Part shown: piece after piece, positions 1 to 9,814 of the stretch
How the letters are laid out: each line of letters starts with the position of its first letter
Numbering within the stretch: the stretch's first letter is position 1
NCBI RefSeq assembly: GCF_029266855.1
Contig: NZ_JAQSWB010000003.1
Coordinates: forward strand, 310,001-374,000
DNA from: Fluviicola sp.
GTDB taxonomy: Bacteria; Bacteroidota; Bacteroidia; Flavobacteriales_D; Crocinitomicaceae
DNA length: 64,000 nt
Direction: 5' to 3'
The notes under the pieces: model-generated
Told to the model about the DNA's origin: nothing
Databases searched by the model: none
Seen by the model: the letters and a program-made list of their open reading frames with translations, nothing else
Program-made: the position numbers and the translations under genes

Positions 1-1659
1 TGTGCACAGGTTAAAGAAATGTTGGGTAGCCATGCTTTACCATTACAAATTAATATTGGTGACGAAGATAACTTCAGAGGAGTTGTTGACTTAATCAATT
101 TTAAAGGAATTGAGTGGAACGAGCACGATATGGGAATGACTTTCCAGGAAGTTGAAATTCCAGCAGATATCGTTGACGAAGCAAGACGTTTAAGAAGCGA
201 ATTATTAGAAGCAGTTGCTGAATTTGATGAAACTTTGATGGAGAAATTCTTCGAAGATGAGAATTCATTAACTGAAAGAGAGATTTTGAATGCATTACGT
301 GCAGCTACGATCTCCGGGAAAGTAGTTCCGATGATGTGTGGTTCATCTTTCAAAAACAAAGGTGTACAGGCAATGTTGGATATGGTAATGGAAATTCTTC
401 CTTCTCCATTGGATAACGGTTCTATTGTTGGGATCAATCCGAAAACAGATGAAGAAGAAGAGCGTTTACCGTCTTACGATGCTCCATTTGCAGCATTGGC
501 ATTTAAAATTGCAACTGACCCATTCGTAGGTCGTTTGTGTTTCATCCGTGCTTATTCTGGAAAATTACCTGCAGGATCATACGTTTACAATACACGTTCG
601 AACAATAAAGAGCGTATCTCACGTATCTTCCAAATGCACGCAAACAAGCAAAATCAGATTGATGAGCTAGGTGCAGGAGATATTGGTGCAGTAGTTGGAT
701 TTAAAGACATTCGCACAGGAGATACATTGTGTGCTGAAGGTCATCCGATTATTTTGGAATCAATGAACTTCCCTGAGCCGGTTATCGGTATTGCAATTGA
801 GCCTAAAACTCAGGCAGATGCTGACCGTTTATCAAATGGATTGAATAAATTGGCTGAAGAGGATCCGACGTTCCGTGTGAACACAGACGAAGAATCAGGA
901 CAGACAATTATCTCAGGAATGGGTGAGTTGCACTTGGATATTATCGTAGACCGTTTGAGACGTGAGTTCAAGGTTGAAGTAAACCAGGGAGCACCTCAGG
1001 TAACATACCGTGAGGATATTACTGTTGGAGTTGAACACCGTGAGCAGTATAAGAAACAATCTGGTGGACGTGGTAAATTCGCGGACATTTTGGTTAAGAT
1101 TTCTCCACAGACAGATGCGGAAAAAACAGGATTGGAATTCGTTAACTCGATCAAAGGTGGTAACATTCCTCGTGAATTTATTCCTTCTGTAGAGAAAGGT
1201 TTCAAAGAATCTATGAAAAACGGAGTTTTAGCTGGTTTCCCTGTTGAAGCGATGAGAGTAGAATTGATTGATGGTTCATTCCACGCTGTCGATTCAGATT
1301 CATTGTCGTTCGAGATGGCAGCGAAAATGGCTTACCGTCATGCATTGAAAAACTGTAAACCAATCTTGTTGGAGCCAATCATGAAGTTAGAAGTGATTTG
1401 TCCGGAAGAAAACATGGGAGATATTGTAGGTGACTTGAACCGTCGCCGTGGTATGATGAAGGGTATGGATGACAAAGCAGGAGGAAAAGTTGTTAAAGCT
1501 GACGTTCCTTTGTCTGAAATGTTTGGATATGTAACGCAATTGCGTACGTTATCATCAGGTCGTGCAACGTCTTCAATGGAGTTTTCGCATTATGCAGAAG
1601 CGCCTAAGAACGTAGCAGAAGAAGTGATTGCAAAAATTAACGGAAAAGTATCCGCTTAA
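1..1659 (+). CDS. fusA: Elongation factor G, 3' part (5' end outside window)
   Basis: GTPase that drives translocation of tRNA and mRNA on the ribosome. The frame is open from base 1, so the gene is cut by the window edge; 552 codons remain of roughly 700, and the G1-G4 GTP-binding motifs lie outside. Visible parts are domain II ([15 protein letters not shown]), domain III ([10 protein letters not shown]), domain IV (KQSGGRGKF, then FHAVDSDS at the tip loop where many EF-Gs have HDVDS) and domain V ([15 protein letters not shown]). It ends 12 bases before rpsJ, which fits one transcript joining the str and S10 gene groups. Identification is secure; whether a second EF-G paralogue exists elsewhere cannot be seen. 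Confidence 0.97.
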   Translation, partial: CAQVKEMLGSHALPLQINIGDEDNFRGVVDLINFKGIEWNEHDMGMTFQEVEIPADIVDEARRLRSELLEAVAEFDETLMEKFFEDENSLTEREILNALRAATISGKVVPMMCGSSFKNKGVQAMLDMVMEILPSPLDNGSIVGINPKTDEEEERLPSYDAPFAALAFKIATDPFVGRLCFIRAYSGKLPAGSYVYNTRSNNKERISRIFQMHANKQNQIDELGAGDIGAVVGFKDIRTGDTLCAEGHPIILESMNFPEPVIGIAIEPKTQADADRLSNGLNKLAEEDPTFRVNTDEESGQTIISGMGELHLDIIVDRLRREFKVEVNQGAPQVTYREDITVGVEHREQYKKQSGGRGKFADILVKISPQTDAEKTGLEFVNSIKGGNIPREFIPSVEKGFKESMKNGVLAGFPVEAMRVELIDGSFHAVDSDSLSFEMAAKMAYRHALKNCKPILLEPIMKLEVICPEENMGDIVGDLNRRRGMMKGMDDKAGGKVVKADVPLSEMFGYVTQLRTLSSGRATSSMEFSHYAEAPKNVAEEVIAKINGKVSA

Positions 1660-1671
1660 TACAAACGAGTA

Positions 1672-1977
1672 ATGAGCCAGAAAATTAGAATTAAATTAAA
1701 GTCGTACGACCATAACTTGGTTGACAAATCGGCGGAAAAAATCGTTAAAACGGTTAAAGCAACAGGAGCAGTAGTTAGTGGTCCAATTCCACTTCCAACT
1801 CACAAACGTATTTACACTGTATTACGTTCTCCACACGTTAACAAAAAAGCGCGTGAGCAGTTCGAATTGTGTTCTTATAAGCGTTTGTTGGACATCTACA
1901 GTTCTTCTTCTAAAACTGTTGATGCGTTGATGAGATTAGAACTTCCTTCAGGAGTTGATGTAGAAATTAAAGTGTGA
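1672..1977 (+). CDS. rpsJ: 30S ribosomal protein S10 (NusE)
   Basis: Small-subunit head protein that also acts as NusE in transcription antitermination. 101 aa, near the usual 103. The start [18 protein letters not shown] and the block [20 protein letters not shown] are typical S10. It follows fusA closely but is separated from rplC by an 84-base spacer holding a strong hairpin (1985-2017), the largest break early in the cluster. Confidence 0.98.
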   Translation: MSQKIRIKLKSYDHNLVDKSAEKIVKTVKATGAVVSGPIPLPTHKRIYTVLRSPHVNKKAREQFELCSYKRLLDIYSSSSKTVDALMRLELPSGVDVEIKV

Positions 1978-1984
1978 TGACCCG

Positions 1985-2017
1985 GCAGTAGTCCCGATAA
2001 TCCTATCGGGACACTGC
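1985..2017 (+). repeat. 13-bp stem-loop between rpsJ and rplC
   Basis: The left arm is GCAGT (1985-1989), an unpaired A, then GTCCCGAT (1991-1998). The right arm is ATCGGGAC (2005-2012) followed by ACTGC (2013-2017). All 13 pairs are Watson-Crick around a 6-base loop. No T-run follows, so it is not an ordinary intrinsic terminator. The GTCCCGAT core recurs at 36483 and 57768. It could be a processing site, an attenuator, or a copy of a dispersed palindrome tolerated inside the operon. Confidence 0.8.
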
Positions 2018-2061
2018 GGATACCATCACTTTAATAATTTATAATTTATAATTAGTAAAGT

Positions 2062-2676
2062 ATGCCTGGAATTATTGGTAAAAAAATCGGAATGACTAGC
2101 GTCTACAGTGCCGAGGGTAAGGCAACACCATGCACAGTAATAGAAGCTGGTCCTTGTGTAGTAACTCAGGTTAAGACACAAGATCGAGATGGGTACGAGG
2201 CAATTCAATTGGGATTCGGAGAGCGTAAAGAAAGAAACACTCCGAACGCATTGAAAGGTCATTTCAAAAAAGCTAAAACAACACCAAAATCAAAATTGGT
2301 AGAGTTTAAAGGTTTTGACGGACTTAATCTTGGAGATGTAGTAGATGCGACAATCTTCGAAGAAGGAGAATTTGTTGGAGTAGCTGGAACATCTAAAGGA
2401 AAAGGTTTTCAAGGAGTTGTTAAACGTCACAATTTTGGTGGTGTTGGACAATCGACTCACGGTCAGCATAACCGTTTGCGTGCTCCGGGTTCAATTGGTG
2501 CTTGTTCATATCCTGCACGTGTATTCAAAGGAATGCGTATGGCTGGACAAATGGGTAACAAACGCGTAACAGTGGAGAACTTAGAGGTATTGCGAATTTT
2601 GGCTGACAAAAATTTAATCGTAGTTAAGGGTTCTATTCCAGGACCTAAAGGTTCAACCGTAACAATTCAGAAATAA
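2062..2676 (+). CDS. rplC: 50S ribosomal protein L3
   Basis: Binds domain VI of 23S rRNA and reaches towards the peptidyl transferase centre. 204 aa. It shows [15 protein letters not shown] at the start and [15 protein letters not shown] near the end. The segment after APGSIG reads [11 protein letters not shown], so the Gln that E. coli L3 carries there (the usual PrmB methylation target) is replaced by Ala. Its stop codon overlaps the rplD start by one base (TAATG at 2674-2678), which suggests translational coupling. Confidence 0.98.
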   Translation: MPGIIGKKIGMTSVYSAEGKATPCTVIEAGPCVVTQVKTQDRDGYEAIQLGFGERKERNTPNALKGHFKKAKTTPKSKLVEFKGFDGLNLGDVVDATIFEEGEFVGVAGTSKGKGFQGVVKRHNFGGVGQSTHGQHNRLRAPGSIGACSYPARVFKGMRMAGQMGNKRVTVENLEVLRILADKNLIVVKGSIPGPKGSTVTIQK

Positions 2677-3302
2677 TGGAAGTAAAAGTAATTGATAGCA
2701 AAGGAAAGGCTACTTCCAAAAAGGTAACCTTGTCTGACGGAATTTTTGGAATAGAACCAAATGATCACGCAATTTATTTAGATGTGAAGCAACACCTGGC
2801 AAATCGTCGTCAGGGAACTCACAAGTCTAAAGAAAGAGCTGAGATATCTGGATCTACCAGAAAGATTAAAAAACAAAAAGGTACGGGTGGTGCTCGTGCT
2901 GGTAGTGTTAAATCTGGTACTCGTGTAGGAGGTGGACGTATTTTCGGACCACGCCCACGTAACTACCACTTCAAATTGAATATCAAGTTAAAGCGTTTGG
3001 CACGTAAATCTGCTTTCGCATACAAAGCAAAACTGGATTCAATTTTAGTAGTGGAGGATGTAGCTCTTACAACACCAAAAACAGCAGAATTCAAATCGAT
3101 GTTATCGAACTTGAACTTGTTAAACGAGAAGGTGTTGATGATCGTTGGAGCGGGTAATGACAATGTTTACTTGTCTTCACGTAACCTACAACGCGTTAAG
3201 GTTGTATCTGCTGATTCGGTTAACACATATGATGTGTTGAATGCGAAGAAAGTTGTATTAACAGAAAGTTCAATCGAAGTAATCGAAAAGATTCTAAATT
3301 AA
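2676..3302 (+). CDS. rplD: 50S ribosomal protein L4
   Basis: Lines the polypeptide exit tunnel through a long internal loop; in enterobacteria it also represses its own operon. 208 aa. The tunnel-loop region is present as KGTGGARAGSVKSG followed by GGRIFGPRPRNYHFKLN. It begins inside the rplC stop codon and ends just before rplW. No L4-type leader structure can be judged here because the gene sits mid-operon. Confidence 0.97.
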   Translation: MEVKVIDSKGKATSKKVTLSDGIFGIEPNDHAIYLDVKQHLANRRQGTHKSKERAEISGSTRKIKKQKGTGGARAGSVKSGTRVGGGRIFGPRPRNYHFKLNIKLKRLARKSAFAYKAKLDSILVVEDVALTTPKTAEFKSMLSNLNLLNEKVLMIVGAGNDNVYLSSRNLQRVKVVSADSVNTYDVLNAKKVVLTESSIEVIEKILN

Positions 3303-3308
3303 TTGATG

Positions 3309-3602
3309 ATGAGTACTATTATCAAAAAGCCAATTATAACAGAAAAAGCAACTGCCGCTAATGACAGAGGTAGTTTTGCTTTCGAAGTTGATCGCAAGGC
3401 GAATAAATTGGAAATTAAAAGCGCTGTCGAAAAGATGTACGGAGTTCACGTTGTGAATGTACGCACACTCACTTATGGCGGTGGAAAACCCTCTACGAAA
3501 TTTACGAATAGAGGTGTCGTTGAGCAAAAGAGTCGCGTATGGAAAAAAGCCATCGTAACCGTTGCTGCAGGAGAAACGATTGATTTGTTTAATAATTTTT
3601 AA
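3309..3602 (+). CDS. rplW: 50S ribosomal protein L23
   Basis: Tunnel-exit protein that docks trigger factor and SRP. MSTIIKKPIITEKATAA is the classic L23 start. Two ATG codons occur in a row (3306 and 3309), preceded in frame by a TTG at 3303; the second ATG gives the conventional N terminus and 97 aa, so it is chosen here, but 3306 is equally possible. It lies tightly between rplD and rplB (10-base gap). Confidence 0.95.
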   Translation: MSTIIKKPIITEKATAANDRGSFAFEVDRKANKLEIKSAVEKMYGVHVVNVRTLTYGGGKPSTKFTNRGVVEQKSRVWKKAIVTVAAGETIDLFNNF

Positions 3603-3612
3603 GTAAAAACTG

Positions 3613-4437
3613 ATGAGTCTTAGAAAATTTCAGCCTATTACTCCAGGGCAAAGACACAAGATCAACAGTACGTATGCTGAAGTAACAACGAACGTTCCTG
3701 AAAAGAGCTTAGTTGCGAAGAAAAGCAAGTCTGGTGGTCGTAACAATGATGGTCGTATGACCATGCGTTACATCGGTGGTGGACACAAGCAAAAGTATCG
3801 TATCATTGACTTTAAACGCGACAAGCACGGAGTGCCAGCGGTAGTAAAGACAATTGAATATGATCCAAACAGAACTGCGCGTATCGCGTTGCTTTATTAT
3901 GTGGATGGAGAGAAACGTTACATCGTTGCTCCAGAAGGATTGAAAGTTGGTGATACAATCGTTTCAGGTGCAGGTGCCACTCCAAATGTTGGAAACGCAT
4001 TATTTTTATCCGATGTTCCTCTTGGATCTGTGATCCATAACATTGAGTTGCAGCCTGGAAAAGGTGGAGCAATTGCTCGTGGAGCAGGAACATATGCTCA
4101 ATTGAACGCTCGTGACGGTCGCTTTGCGATTATCAAATTGCCTTCTGGTGAGACTCGTATGATTTTGACTACTTGTATGGCAACTATGGGTGCTGTATCG
4201 AATGGAGAACATTCATTAGTAGTTTCTGGTAAAGCTGGTCGCTCACGCTGGCTGGGTCGTCGTCCACGTGTACGTGGTGTTGTGATGAACCCGGTAGATC
4301 ACCCGATGGGTGGTGGTGAAGGGCGTAACGCCGGTGGTCACCCTCGTTCACGTAATGGTATGCCTGCTAAGGGATACAAAACGCGTTCGAAAAAGAAGTA
4401 TTCAGATAAGTTTATCATCGAGAGAAGAAAGAAATAA
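3613..4437 (+). CDS. rplB: 50S ribosomal protein L2
   Basis: Universally conserved 23S rRNA-binding protein needed for subunit joining and peptidyl transfer. 274 aa, full length. The C-terminal signature reads [19 protein letters not shown]; residue 232 (codon 4306-4308) is Met where many bacteria have His in DHPHGGGEG. The rest, including the Lys/Arg-rich tail KFIIERRKK, is ordinary. rpsS starts 3 bases after its stop codon. Confidence 0.98.
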   Translation: MSLRKFQPITPGQRHKINSTYAEVTTNVPEKSLVAKKSKSGGRNNDGRMTMRYIGGGHKQKYRIIDFKRDKHGVPAVVKTIEYDPNRTARIALLYYVDGEKRYIVAPEGLKVGDTIVSGAGATPNVGNALFLSDVPLGSVIHNIELQPGKGGAIARGAGTYAQLNARDGRFAIIKLPSGETRMILTTCMATMGAVSNGEHSLVVSGKAGRSRWLGRRPRVRGVVMNPVDHPMGGGEGRNAGGHPRSRNGMPAKGYKTRSKKKYSDKFIIERRKK

Positions 4438-4440
4438 GGT

Positions 4441-4719
4441 ATGAGTCGTTCGTTGAAAAAACCACCTTTTGTACACTATAAGTTGACAAAAAGAGTGGAC
4501 GCAGCACAAGAAAGCGGAAGCAAAGCAGTTATCAAAACATGGTCGCGCGCTTCTACAATCACTCCTGACATGGTTGGGTTGACGTTTGCAGTGCATAACG
4601 GGAATAAGTTTATTCCTGTGTTTGCAACAGAGAACATGGTTGGACACAAGTTAGGGGAGTTTTCTCCAACTCGTAACTTCCGTGGTCATGGTGCTAACAA
4701 AAAGGATAAAAAAAGATAG
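4441..4719 (+). CDS. rpsS: 30S ribosomal protein S19
   Basis: Head protein of the small subunit that, with S13, contacts A-site tRNA. 92 aa, the usual size. [15 protein letters not shown] and [17 protein letters not shown] are the family signatures. The spacer to rplV is 17 bases and AT-rich, with no recognisable Shine-Dalgarno sequence. Confidence 0.98.
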   Translation: MSRSLKKPPFVHYKLTKRVDAAQESGSKAVIKTWSRASTITPDMVGLTFAVHNGNKFIPVFATENMVGHKLGEFSPTRNFRGHGANKKDKKR

Positions 4720-4736
4720 TTTAAAATTCAAGTGAC

Positions 4737-5132
4737 ATGGGCGCTAGAAAGAAATTAAGAGCTGATCAAATTAAGGAAGAGAATAAGTCAATAGCTTTTG
4801 CTAAGTTGAATAATTCTCCGATTTCTCCTCGTAAGATGAGATTGGTTGCAGATCTTGTAAGAGGAGTTGAAGTAAATAAAGCTCTAAACATATTGCAACA
4901 CAATGCGAAAGACGCATCGTTAAGTTTATCCAAGTTATTGCGTTCAGCAATTGCTAACTGGGAAGCTAAAAACGAGGGTAAGAGCATTGAGGATGAAAAA
5001 TTAGTGGTGAAATCTATCGAAGTAGGTAGCGCAGGAATGTTGAAACGTATTCAAACTGCTCCTCAAGGTAGAGCTTACCGAGTTCGTAAAAGATCAAACC
5101 ACGTGACTATCGTTGTCGATGGTTCAAAATAA
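4737..5132 (+). CDS. rplV: 50S ribosomal protein L22
   Basis: Assembly protein whose beta-hairpin narrows the exit tunnel opposite L4. 131 aa, about 20 longer than the E. coli protein because of an N-terminal addition ([20 protein letters not shown]) before the conserved start of the fold. The core [15 protein letters not shown] and the tunnel-loop segment ending [16 protein letters not shown] are intact. Confidence 0.97.
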   Translation: MGARKKLRADQIKEENKSIAFAKLNNSPISPRKMRLVADLVRGVEVNKALNILQHNAKDASLSLSKLLRSAIANWEAKNEGKSIEDEKLVVKSIEVGSAGMLKRIQTAPQGRAYRVRKRSNHVTIVVDGSK

Positions 5133-5142
5133 TTGAAGGAAA

Positions 5143-5892
5143 ATGGGACAAAAAACAAATCCAATTGGAAATAGATTAGGTTTCATCCACGGATGGGAGT
5201 CTAACTGGTACGGTGGAGATAATTACAAAGATAAGATCATTGAAGATGATAAAATCCGTAAGTATTTACACGCCCGTTTATCCAGAGCAAGTATTTCGAA
5301 AATCATCATCGAGCGCACCCTCAAGCTCGTTACTGTAACAATCAACACGGCTCGTCCGGGAGTGATTATCGGTAAAGGTGGTCAAGAAGTAGACAAATTG
5401 AAAGAGGAGTTAAAAAAATTGACGAAAAAAGAGATTCAGATCAACATTTTCGAAGTGAAACGTCCGGAATTGGATGCTCGCTTGGTAGCTGATGGAATCG
5501 CTCGTCAAATTGAAGCTCGTATTTCATTTCGTCGCGCAATCAAGATGTCTATCGGTTCAACCATGCGAATGGGTGCTGAAGGGATCAAAGTGAAAATTTC
5601 AGGTCGTTTGAATGGAGCTGAAATGGCTCGTTCAGAGATGTACAAAGATGGACGTACTCCGTTACATACGTTCAGAGCTGATATCGATTATGCAGTAGGA
5701 GAGGCATTAACTACTTACGGTTTGATCGGGATCAAAGTATGGATCTGCAAAGGTGAAGTTTACGGTCGTCGTGATCTTTCTCCAAATGTTGGAATGGCTG
5801 CTCAGGGAGCGAAAGGTGGTGCGCCATCCGGAGACCGTGATAGAGGCAATCGTCGTCCGGCTGGAAAAGGCGGAAACCGTAAAAAGAAGTAA
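5143..5892 (+). CDS. rpsC: 30S ribosomal protein S3
   Basis: Forms the mRNA entry pore with S4 and S5. 249 aa. A type II KH domain with the GxxG loop sits around residue 70 ([13 protein letters not shown]), and the C-terminal S3 domain shows [19 protein letters not shown]. The last 20 or so residues are a basic Gly/Arg/Lys tail ([15 protein letters not shown]), a disordered rRNA-binding extension. Confidence 0.98.
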   Translation: MGQKTNPIGNRLGFIHGWESNWYGGDNYKDKIIEDDKIRKYLHARLSRASISKIIIERTLKLVTVTINTARPGVIIGKGGQEVDKLKEELKKLTKKEIQINIFEVKRPELDARLVADGIARQIEARISFRRAIKMSIGSTMRMGAEGIKVKISGRLNGAEMARSEMYKDGRTPLHTFRADIDYAVGEALTTYGLIGIKVWICKGEVYGRRDLSPNVGMAAQGAKGGAPSGDRDRGNRRPAGKGGNRKKK

Positions 5893-5916
5893 AAACACAT
5901 TTAAAATTTTCAGAAG

Positions 5917-6345
5917 ATGTTATCTCCAAAGAGAACCAAATTTAGAAGAGTTCAAAAAGGTCGTAATCGTGGTGAAGCACAACGCGGAGCTACAATTGCA
6001 TTCGGATCTTTTGGACTAAAAACATTGGAGCCAGGATGGATTACATCACGCCAGATCGAAGCGTCTCGTATCGCGGTAACGCGATTCATGAAACGTGAAG
6101 GTAAGGTGTGGATTCGTATCTTCCCTGACAAACCGATCACATCGAAGCCTGCAGAGGTTCGTATGGGTAAAGGTAAGGGAGCTCCTAGTCACTGGGTGGC
6201 AGTTGTTAGACCAGGTCGTATTATGTTCGAAGCTGATGGAGTTCCTTATGAAGTTGCTAAGGAAGCACTTCGTTTAGCTGCTCAAAAACTTCCAGTAAAA
6301 TGTAAGTTCATCGTTCGTAACGATTATGTTGTACCAGGAAAATAA
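5917..6345 (+). CDS. rplP: 50S ribosomal protein L16
   Basis: Sits beside the A-site tRNA elbow on the large subunit. 142 aa. [19 protein letters not shown] and the block [15 protein letters not shown] are diagnostic. The start follows a 24-base AT-rich spacer after rpsC; rpmC follows 6 bases after the stop. Confidence 0.98.
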   Translation: MLSPKRTKFRRVQKGRNRGEAQRGATIAFGSFGLKTLEPGWITSRQIEASRIAVTRFMKREGKVWIRIFPDKPITSKPAEVRMGKGKGAPSHWVAVVRPGRIMFEADGVPYEVAKEALRLAAQKLPVKCKFIVRNDYVVPGK

Positions 6346-6351
6346 GAGAAG

Positions 6352-6546
6352 ATGAAACAACAAGAAATTAGTAAACTTTCAGTTGATGATTTGAAAAAGC
6401 AAGTGTCAAGCGAAACGGAAAAATTGGCGAAAATGAAATTAGGACATACAGTGACTCCACTTGAGAATCCGATTCAGATCCGCGACGTTCGCAAGCATAT
6501 TGCTCGTTTAAATACAGAATTGAGAAAACGTGAAATTCAAGCTTAA
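6352..6546 (+). CDS. rpmC: 50S ribosomal protein L29
   Basis: Small two-helix protein at the tunnel exit next to L23. 64 aa, near the 63 aa of E. coli. It starts MKQQEISKLSVDDLK and has the family segment NPIQIRDVRKHIARLNTEL. Its position between rplP and rpsQ is the conserved one. Confidence 0.97.
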   Translation: MKQQEISKLSVDDLKKQVSSETEKLAKMKLGHTVTPLENPIQIRDVRKHIARLNTELRKREIQA

Positions 6547-6572
6547 AGGCTTGAAGTAAAAAGAAGCTTGAA

Positions 6573-6830
6573 ATGGAAAAGCGTAATTTAAGAAAAGAAC
6601 GTATTGGGACTGTTACCAGCGATAAGATGGAAAAATCTATCGTAGTTTCTGTAGAAAGAAAAGTAAAACACCCGAAATATGGTAAGTTCGTCAAAAAAAC
6701 TACTAAATTTGTGGCCCACGATGAAAATAACGATTGTAACATTGGTGACACCGTTAAGATCATGGAGACTCGTCCCTTGTCTAAAAACAAGAATTGGAGA
6801 TTAGTAGAAATTTTAGAAAGAGCTAAATAA
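6573..6830 (+). CDS. rpsQ: 30S ribosomal protein S17
   Basis: Early-assembly OB-fold protein of the 30S body. 85 aa. [19 protein letters not shown] followed by [15 protein letters not shown] is the classic S17 pattern. The 26-base gap before it contains the short repeated word GCTTGAA (6540-6571), AT-rich and otherwise featureless. Confidence 0.98.
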   Translation: MEKRNLRKERIGTVTSDKMEKSIVVSVERKVKHPKYGKFVKKTTKFVAHDENNDCNIGDTVKIMETRPLSKNKNWRLVEILERAK

Positions 6831-6842
6831 TAATTAGTTGCA

Positions 6843-7211
6843 ATGATACAACAAGAATCAAGACTTGCAGTTGCGGATAACTCCGGAGCAAAAGAGGTGT
6901 TATGTATCCGCGTATTAGGCGGGACAAAACGTCGCTATGCTTCAGTAGGAGATAAGATCGTAGTAGCTGTTAAGAGCGCAATGCCCTCTGGAGCCGTAAA
7001 AAAAGGATCGGTTGCCAAGGCGGTTGTTGTAAGAACACGTAAGGAGGTTCGCCGACCAGACGGTTCTTACATTCGTTTCGATGATAACGCTTGCGTTATC
7101 TTGAATCAGGCGGGGGAGATGAGAGGAACCCGTATTTTTGGACCAGTAGCTCGTGAGCTTCGTGAAAACAATTACATGAAAATTGTTTCACTTGCTCCCG
7201 AAGTACTTTAA
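6843..7211 (+). CDS. rplN: 50S ribosomal protein L14
   Basis: Intersubunit bridge protein that binds 16S helix 44 and, in many bacteria, the silencing factor RsfS. 122 aa, exactly the usual length. [18 protein letters not shown] and [10 protein letters not shown] are strongly conserved. First gene of the classical spc group, without any break from the S10 group. Confidence 0.98.
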   Translation: MIQQESRLAVADNSGAKEVLCIRVLGGTKRRYASVGDKIVVAVKSAMPSGAVKKGSVAKAVVVRTRKEVRRPDGSYIRFDDNACVILNQAGEMRGTRIFGPVARELRENNYMKIVSLAPEVL

Positions 7212-7222
7212 TTAGTGAAGTC

Positions 7223-7540
7223 ATGCAAAAGAAATTACACATCAAAGTAGGCGACACTGTTAAAGTATTAAGCGGTGAGTCTAGAGGTCAAGAAGGAACA
7301 GTATTGACTATTGACAGAAACAAAGAACGTGCTACCGTAGGTGGTGTGAACATGGTAAAACGTCACACAAAACCAAGTGCGTCCGAGCCACAAGGCGGAA
7401 TCGTCGAAAAAGAAGGAACTATTCATATTTCCAACTTAATGGTGGTTGTTAAAGGACAAGCTAGTCGCACCGGCCGTAAGGAAGATGCTAAAGGTAAGTT
7501 AGTTCGTTATTCTAAAAAATCAGGAGAGGAGATCAAGTAA
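7223..7540 (+). CDS. rplX: 50S ribosomal protein L24
   Basis: Assembly-initiator protein with a KOW motif. 105 aa. The KOW core [18 protein letters not shown] lies at residues 7-24, and the C-terminal part [18 protein letters not shown] is normal. Stop TAA and the following rplE ATG overlap by one base (TAATG at 7538-7542). Confidence 0.98.
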   Translation: MQKKLHIKVGDTVKVLSGESRGQEGTVLTIDRNKERATVGGVNMVKRHTKPSASEPQGGIVEKEGTIHISNLMVVVKGQASRTGRKEDAKGKLVRYSKKSGEEIK

Positions 7541-8091
7541 TGAGTTATTCACCAAGATTAAAAAAACAGTACAGAGAGGAAATCATTCCTGCACTTACTG
7601 AGAAATTTGGGTACAAAACCATTATGCGTGTACCTAGATTACAAAAAATTGTTATCAGCCAAGGATTGGGTGATGCAGTTGCTGATAAGAAAATCGTTGA
7701 CAATGCGGTTGCAGATGTTTCTCGCATCGCAGGTCAAAGAGCAGTAGCTACGATGTCTAAGAAAGACGTTTCGAACTTTAAATTACGTAAAGGAATGCCA
7801 ATTGGTACGAAAGTTACTTTACGTGGTGATAAAATGTACGACTTCTTAGATCGTTTCATCTCTGTTGCTTTGCCTCGTACACGTGATTTCCGCGGAATTA
7901 ACGCAAAAGGATTTGACGGTCGTGGTAACTTCAACTTAGGAGTTAAAGAGCATATCATTTTCCCTGAAATCGATATCGACAAGGTAAGTAAGATTTTAGG
8001 AATGGATATCACTTTTGTTACATCAGCTGAAAGCGACGAAGAAGGAAGAGCATTGCTTGACGCATTCGGATTCCCTTTCATAAAAAAATAA
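7540..8091 (+). CDS. rplE: 50S ribosomal protein L5
   Basis: Binds 5S rRNA and contacts P-site tRNA in the central protuberance. 183 aa. [18 protein letters not shown] and [15 protein letters not shown] match the family, and [19 protein letters not shown] closes it. Start overlaps the rplX stop; rpsN begins 4 bases downstream. Confidence 0.98.
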   Translation: MSYSPRLKKQYREEIIPALTEKFGYKTIMRVPRLQKIVISQGLGDAVADKKIVDNAVADVSRIAGQRAVATMSKKDVSNFKLRKGMPIGTKVTLRGDKMYDFLDRFISVALPRTRDFRGINAKGFDGRGNFNLGVKEHIIFPEIDIDKVSKILGMDITFVTSAESDEEGRALLDAFGFPFIKK

Positions 8092-8095
8092 GAAG

Positions 8096-8365
8096 ATGGC
8101 TAAGGAATCAATGAAAGCGCGTGAGCGCAAAAGAGAAAAAATGGTAGCTAAATACGCAGCAAAAAGAGCTGAGTTGAAAGCTGCCGGAGATTGGGATGCA
8201 TTACAACAATTGCCTGCGAACTCATCTAAAGTTCGCGTACACAATCGTTGTGGTTTAACTGGTCGTCCTCGTGGTTATATGCGTCAATTTGGTGTTTCAC
8301 GTGTTACTTTCCGTGAAATGGCATTGGCTGGTAAAATCCCGGGAGTTAAAAAAGCAAGTTGGTAA
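8096..8365 (+). CDS. rpsN: 30S ribosomal protein S14, zinc-free form
   Basis: 30S head protein. 89 aa, the long form that lacks the CxxC...CxxC zinc knuckle of the short (about 61 aa) form: only one Cys remains, in [17 protein letters not shown]. The C terminus [11 protein letters not shown] is typical. It is one of three ribosomal proteins in this cluster present only in the zinc-independent version (with S4 and L36). Confidence 0.97.
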   Translation: MAKESMKARERKREKMVAKYAAKRAELKAAGDWDALQQLPANSSKVRVHNRCGLTGRPRGYMRQFGVSRVTFREMALAGKIPGVKKASW

Positions 8366-8370
8366 AAGTC

Positions 8371-8386
8371 TCTGTCAGTTGACAGA
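8371..8386 (+). repeat. Inverted repeat in the rpsN-rpsH spacer
   Basis: TCTGTC (8371-8376), AGTT, GACAGA (8381-8386): a 6-bp perfect stem with a 4-base loop, extendable by an A-T pair inside. A second small inverted repeat, ACTC/GAGT, follows within 20 bases. No T-run, so probably an RNA structure in the intercistronic region rather than a terminator. Confidence 0.55.
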
Positions 8387-8424
8387 TTGAAACTCTACCG
8401 AGTAATTAATAAAAGAAAAAGGAC

Positions 8425-8823
8425 ATGTATACAGATCCTATTGCAGATTTTCTTACACGAATTCGTAACGCGAGTATGGCTCGTTTGAAAACAGTTGAAA
8501 TTCCTGGTTCAAACACAAAGCGTGCTATGACAGCAATCTTGTTTGATCAAGGTTATATCGCGAATTACAAATTCGAAGAAGATGACAAACAAGGTGTGAT
8601 TAAAATCGCATTGAAGTACAACCAATCAACAAAAGTTCCGGCGATTACTAAGATAGACCGTGCGTCTCGTCCAGGTCTTCGCAAGTACTCCAGCGCATCA
8701 GAAATGCCGCGTGTATTGAATGGTTTGGGAATCGCTATCGTTTCTACTTCTCGTGGAGTAATCACGGATAAAGAAGCAAGAAAAGAAAACGTTGGTGGAG
8801 AAGTTCTCTGCTACGTATATTAA
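8425..8823 (+). CDS. rpsH: 30S ribosomal protein S8
   Basis: Central-domain assembly protein; in E. coli it represses the spc operon by binding the rplE leader. 132 aa. [19 protein letters not shown] and the C-terminal [19 protein letters not shown] are diagnostic. It is flanked by unusually long spacers for this cluster (59 and 66 bases), both with small hairpins. Confidence 0.98.
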   Translation: MYTDPIADFLTRIRNASMARLKTVEIPGSNTKRAMTAILFDQGYIANYKFEEDDKQGVIKIALKYNQSTKVPAITKIDRASRPGLRKYSSASEMPRVLNGLGIAIVSTSRGVITDKEARKENVGGEVLCYVY

Positions 8824-8847
8824 ATTAATGTAGAGATGCAGATTGTG

Positions 8848-8865
8848 TGAAGTTCGCTTCATCTT
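8848..8865 (+). repeat. Small TTCG-loop hairpin in the rpsH-rplF spacer
   Basis: TGAAG, TTCG, CTTCA around 8848-8862 forms a 5-bp stem closed by a TTCG loop. The spacer (8824-8889) is otherwise AT-rich with no recognised promoter. The closing pair is G-C and not the C-G of the extra-stable tetraloop, so stability is modest. Confidence 0.4.
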
Positions 8866-8889
8866 TCGTAATCCATAATTAAAAAAGTA

Positions 8890-9444
8890 ATGTCAAGGAT
8901 AGGTAAATCCCCAGTAACAATCCCGAGTGGAGTTGAAGTAAAAGTGAACGGTACTACAGTTACCGTTAAAGGTCCGAAAGGAGAACTGACACAAGAAATT
9001 GATTCTTGTATAACAATCCAGATTGAAGATTCAACAATCACTTTTAGCCGCGCGTCTGATGCGCCAGATCATAGAGCAAAACACGGTTTATACCGTTCGC
9101 TTTTGTTTAACATGATAGCTGGAGTATCCGAAGGGTTCAAAAAGGAGTTAGAAGTAATCGGTGTAGGTTACCGTGCAACAGCAACTGGTCAGCAGTTGGA
9201 GTTAGCATTAGGTTATTCTCACCCGATTGTTATCGAGCTTCCTAAAGAAATTAAGGTATCTGCAGATACTCAAAAGGGTAAGGCACCATTGGTAACATTG
9301 GAGTCTTACGATAAACAACTTTTGGGCCAGGTTGCTGCCAAAATTCGTTCCCTTCGTAAACCAGAGCCGTATAAAGGAAAAGGTATTCGCTTCTTGGGCG
9401 AAGAGATTAGAAGAAAAGCTGGTAAATCTGCAGGTAAAAAATAA
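8890..9444 (+). CDS. rplF: 50S ribosomal protein L6
   Basis: Large-subunit protein next to the factor-binding site. 184 aa with the two tandem L6 folds. [17 protein letters not shown] at the start and [20 protein letters not shown] at the end are classic. The spacer to rplR is only 11 bases. Confidence 0.98.
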   Translation: MSRIGKSPVTIPSGVEVKVNGTTVTVKGPKGELTQEIDSCITIQIEDSTITFSRASDAPDHRAKHGLYRSLLFNMIAGVSEGFKKELEVIGVGYRATATGQQLELALGYSHPIVIELPKEIKVSADTQKGKAPLVTLESYDKQLLGQVAAKIRSLRKPEPYKGKGIRFLGEEIRRKAGKSAGKK

Positions 9445-9455
9445 TTTTAAAAGTT

Positions 9456-9809
9456 ATGGCATTTAGTAAATTAAACAGAAGAGCAAAAATTAAGAGAAGA
9501 ATCAGAAAGAAAATTTCTGGTACTACTTCAGTGCCTCGTCTATCTGTGTTCCGTTCAAACAAGCAAATTTATGCTCAGTTGATCGACGATACAAAAGGCG
9601 TTACATTGGTCGCTGCTTCTTCTTACAAAAACAAAGCTGCTGATAAGAAAAACAAATCTGATCAGGCTGCTGTTGTAGGAAAAGAAATCGCTTCTAAAGC
9701 GGTTAAAGCTGGCGTAGAAACAGTTGTATTTGATCGTAACGGGTATTTATACCACGGTCGTGTTAAATCATTAGCTGATTCAGCTAGAGAAGGTGGACTT
9801 AAATTTTAA
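9456..9809 (+). CDS. rplR: 50S ribosomal protein L18
   Basis: Binds 5S rRNA in the central protuberance together with L5. 117 aa. [19 protein letters not shown] and the C-terminal [19 protein letters not shown] match the family. The start [19 protein letters not shown] carries the usual basic rRNA-binding tail. Confidence 0.98.
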   Translation: MAFSKLNRRAKIKRRIRKKISGTTSVPRLSVFRSNKQIYAQLIDDTKGVTLVAASSYKNKAADKKNKSDQAAVVGKEIASKAVKAGVETVVFDRNGYLYHGRVKSLADSAREGGLKF

Positions 9810-9814
9810 TCATC

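Noticed and set aside
3812-4093. Long open frames antisense to rplB and other ribosomal protein genes
   Set aside because: They are mirror effects of biased codon use in highly expressed genes, with no start context, no signal and no family similarity.
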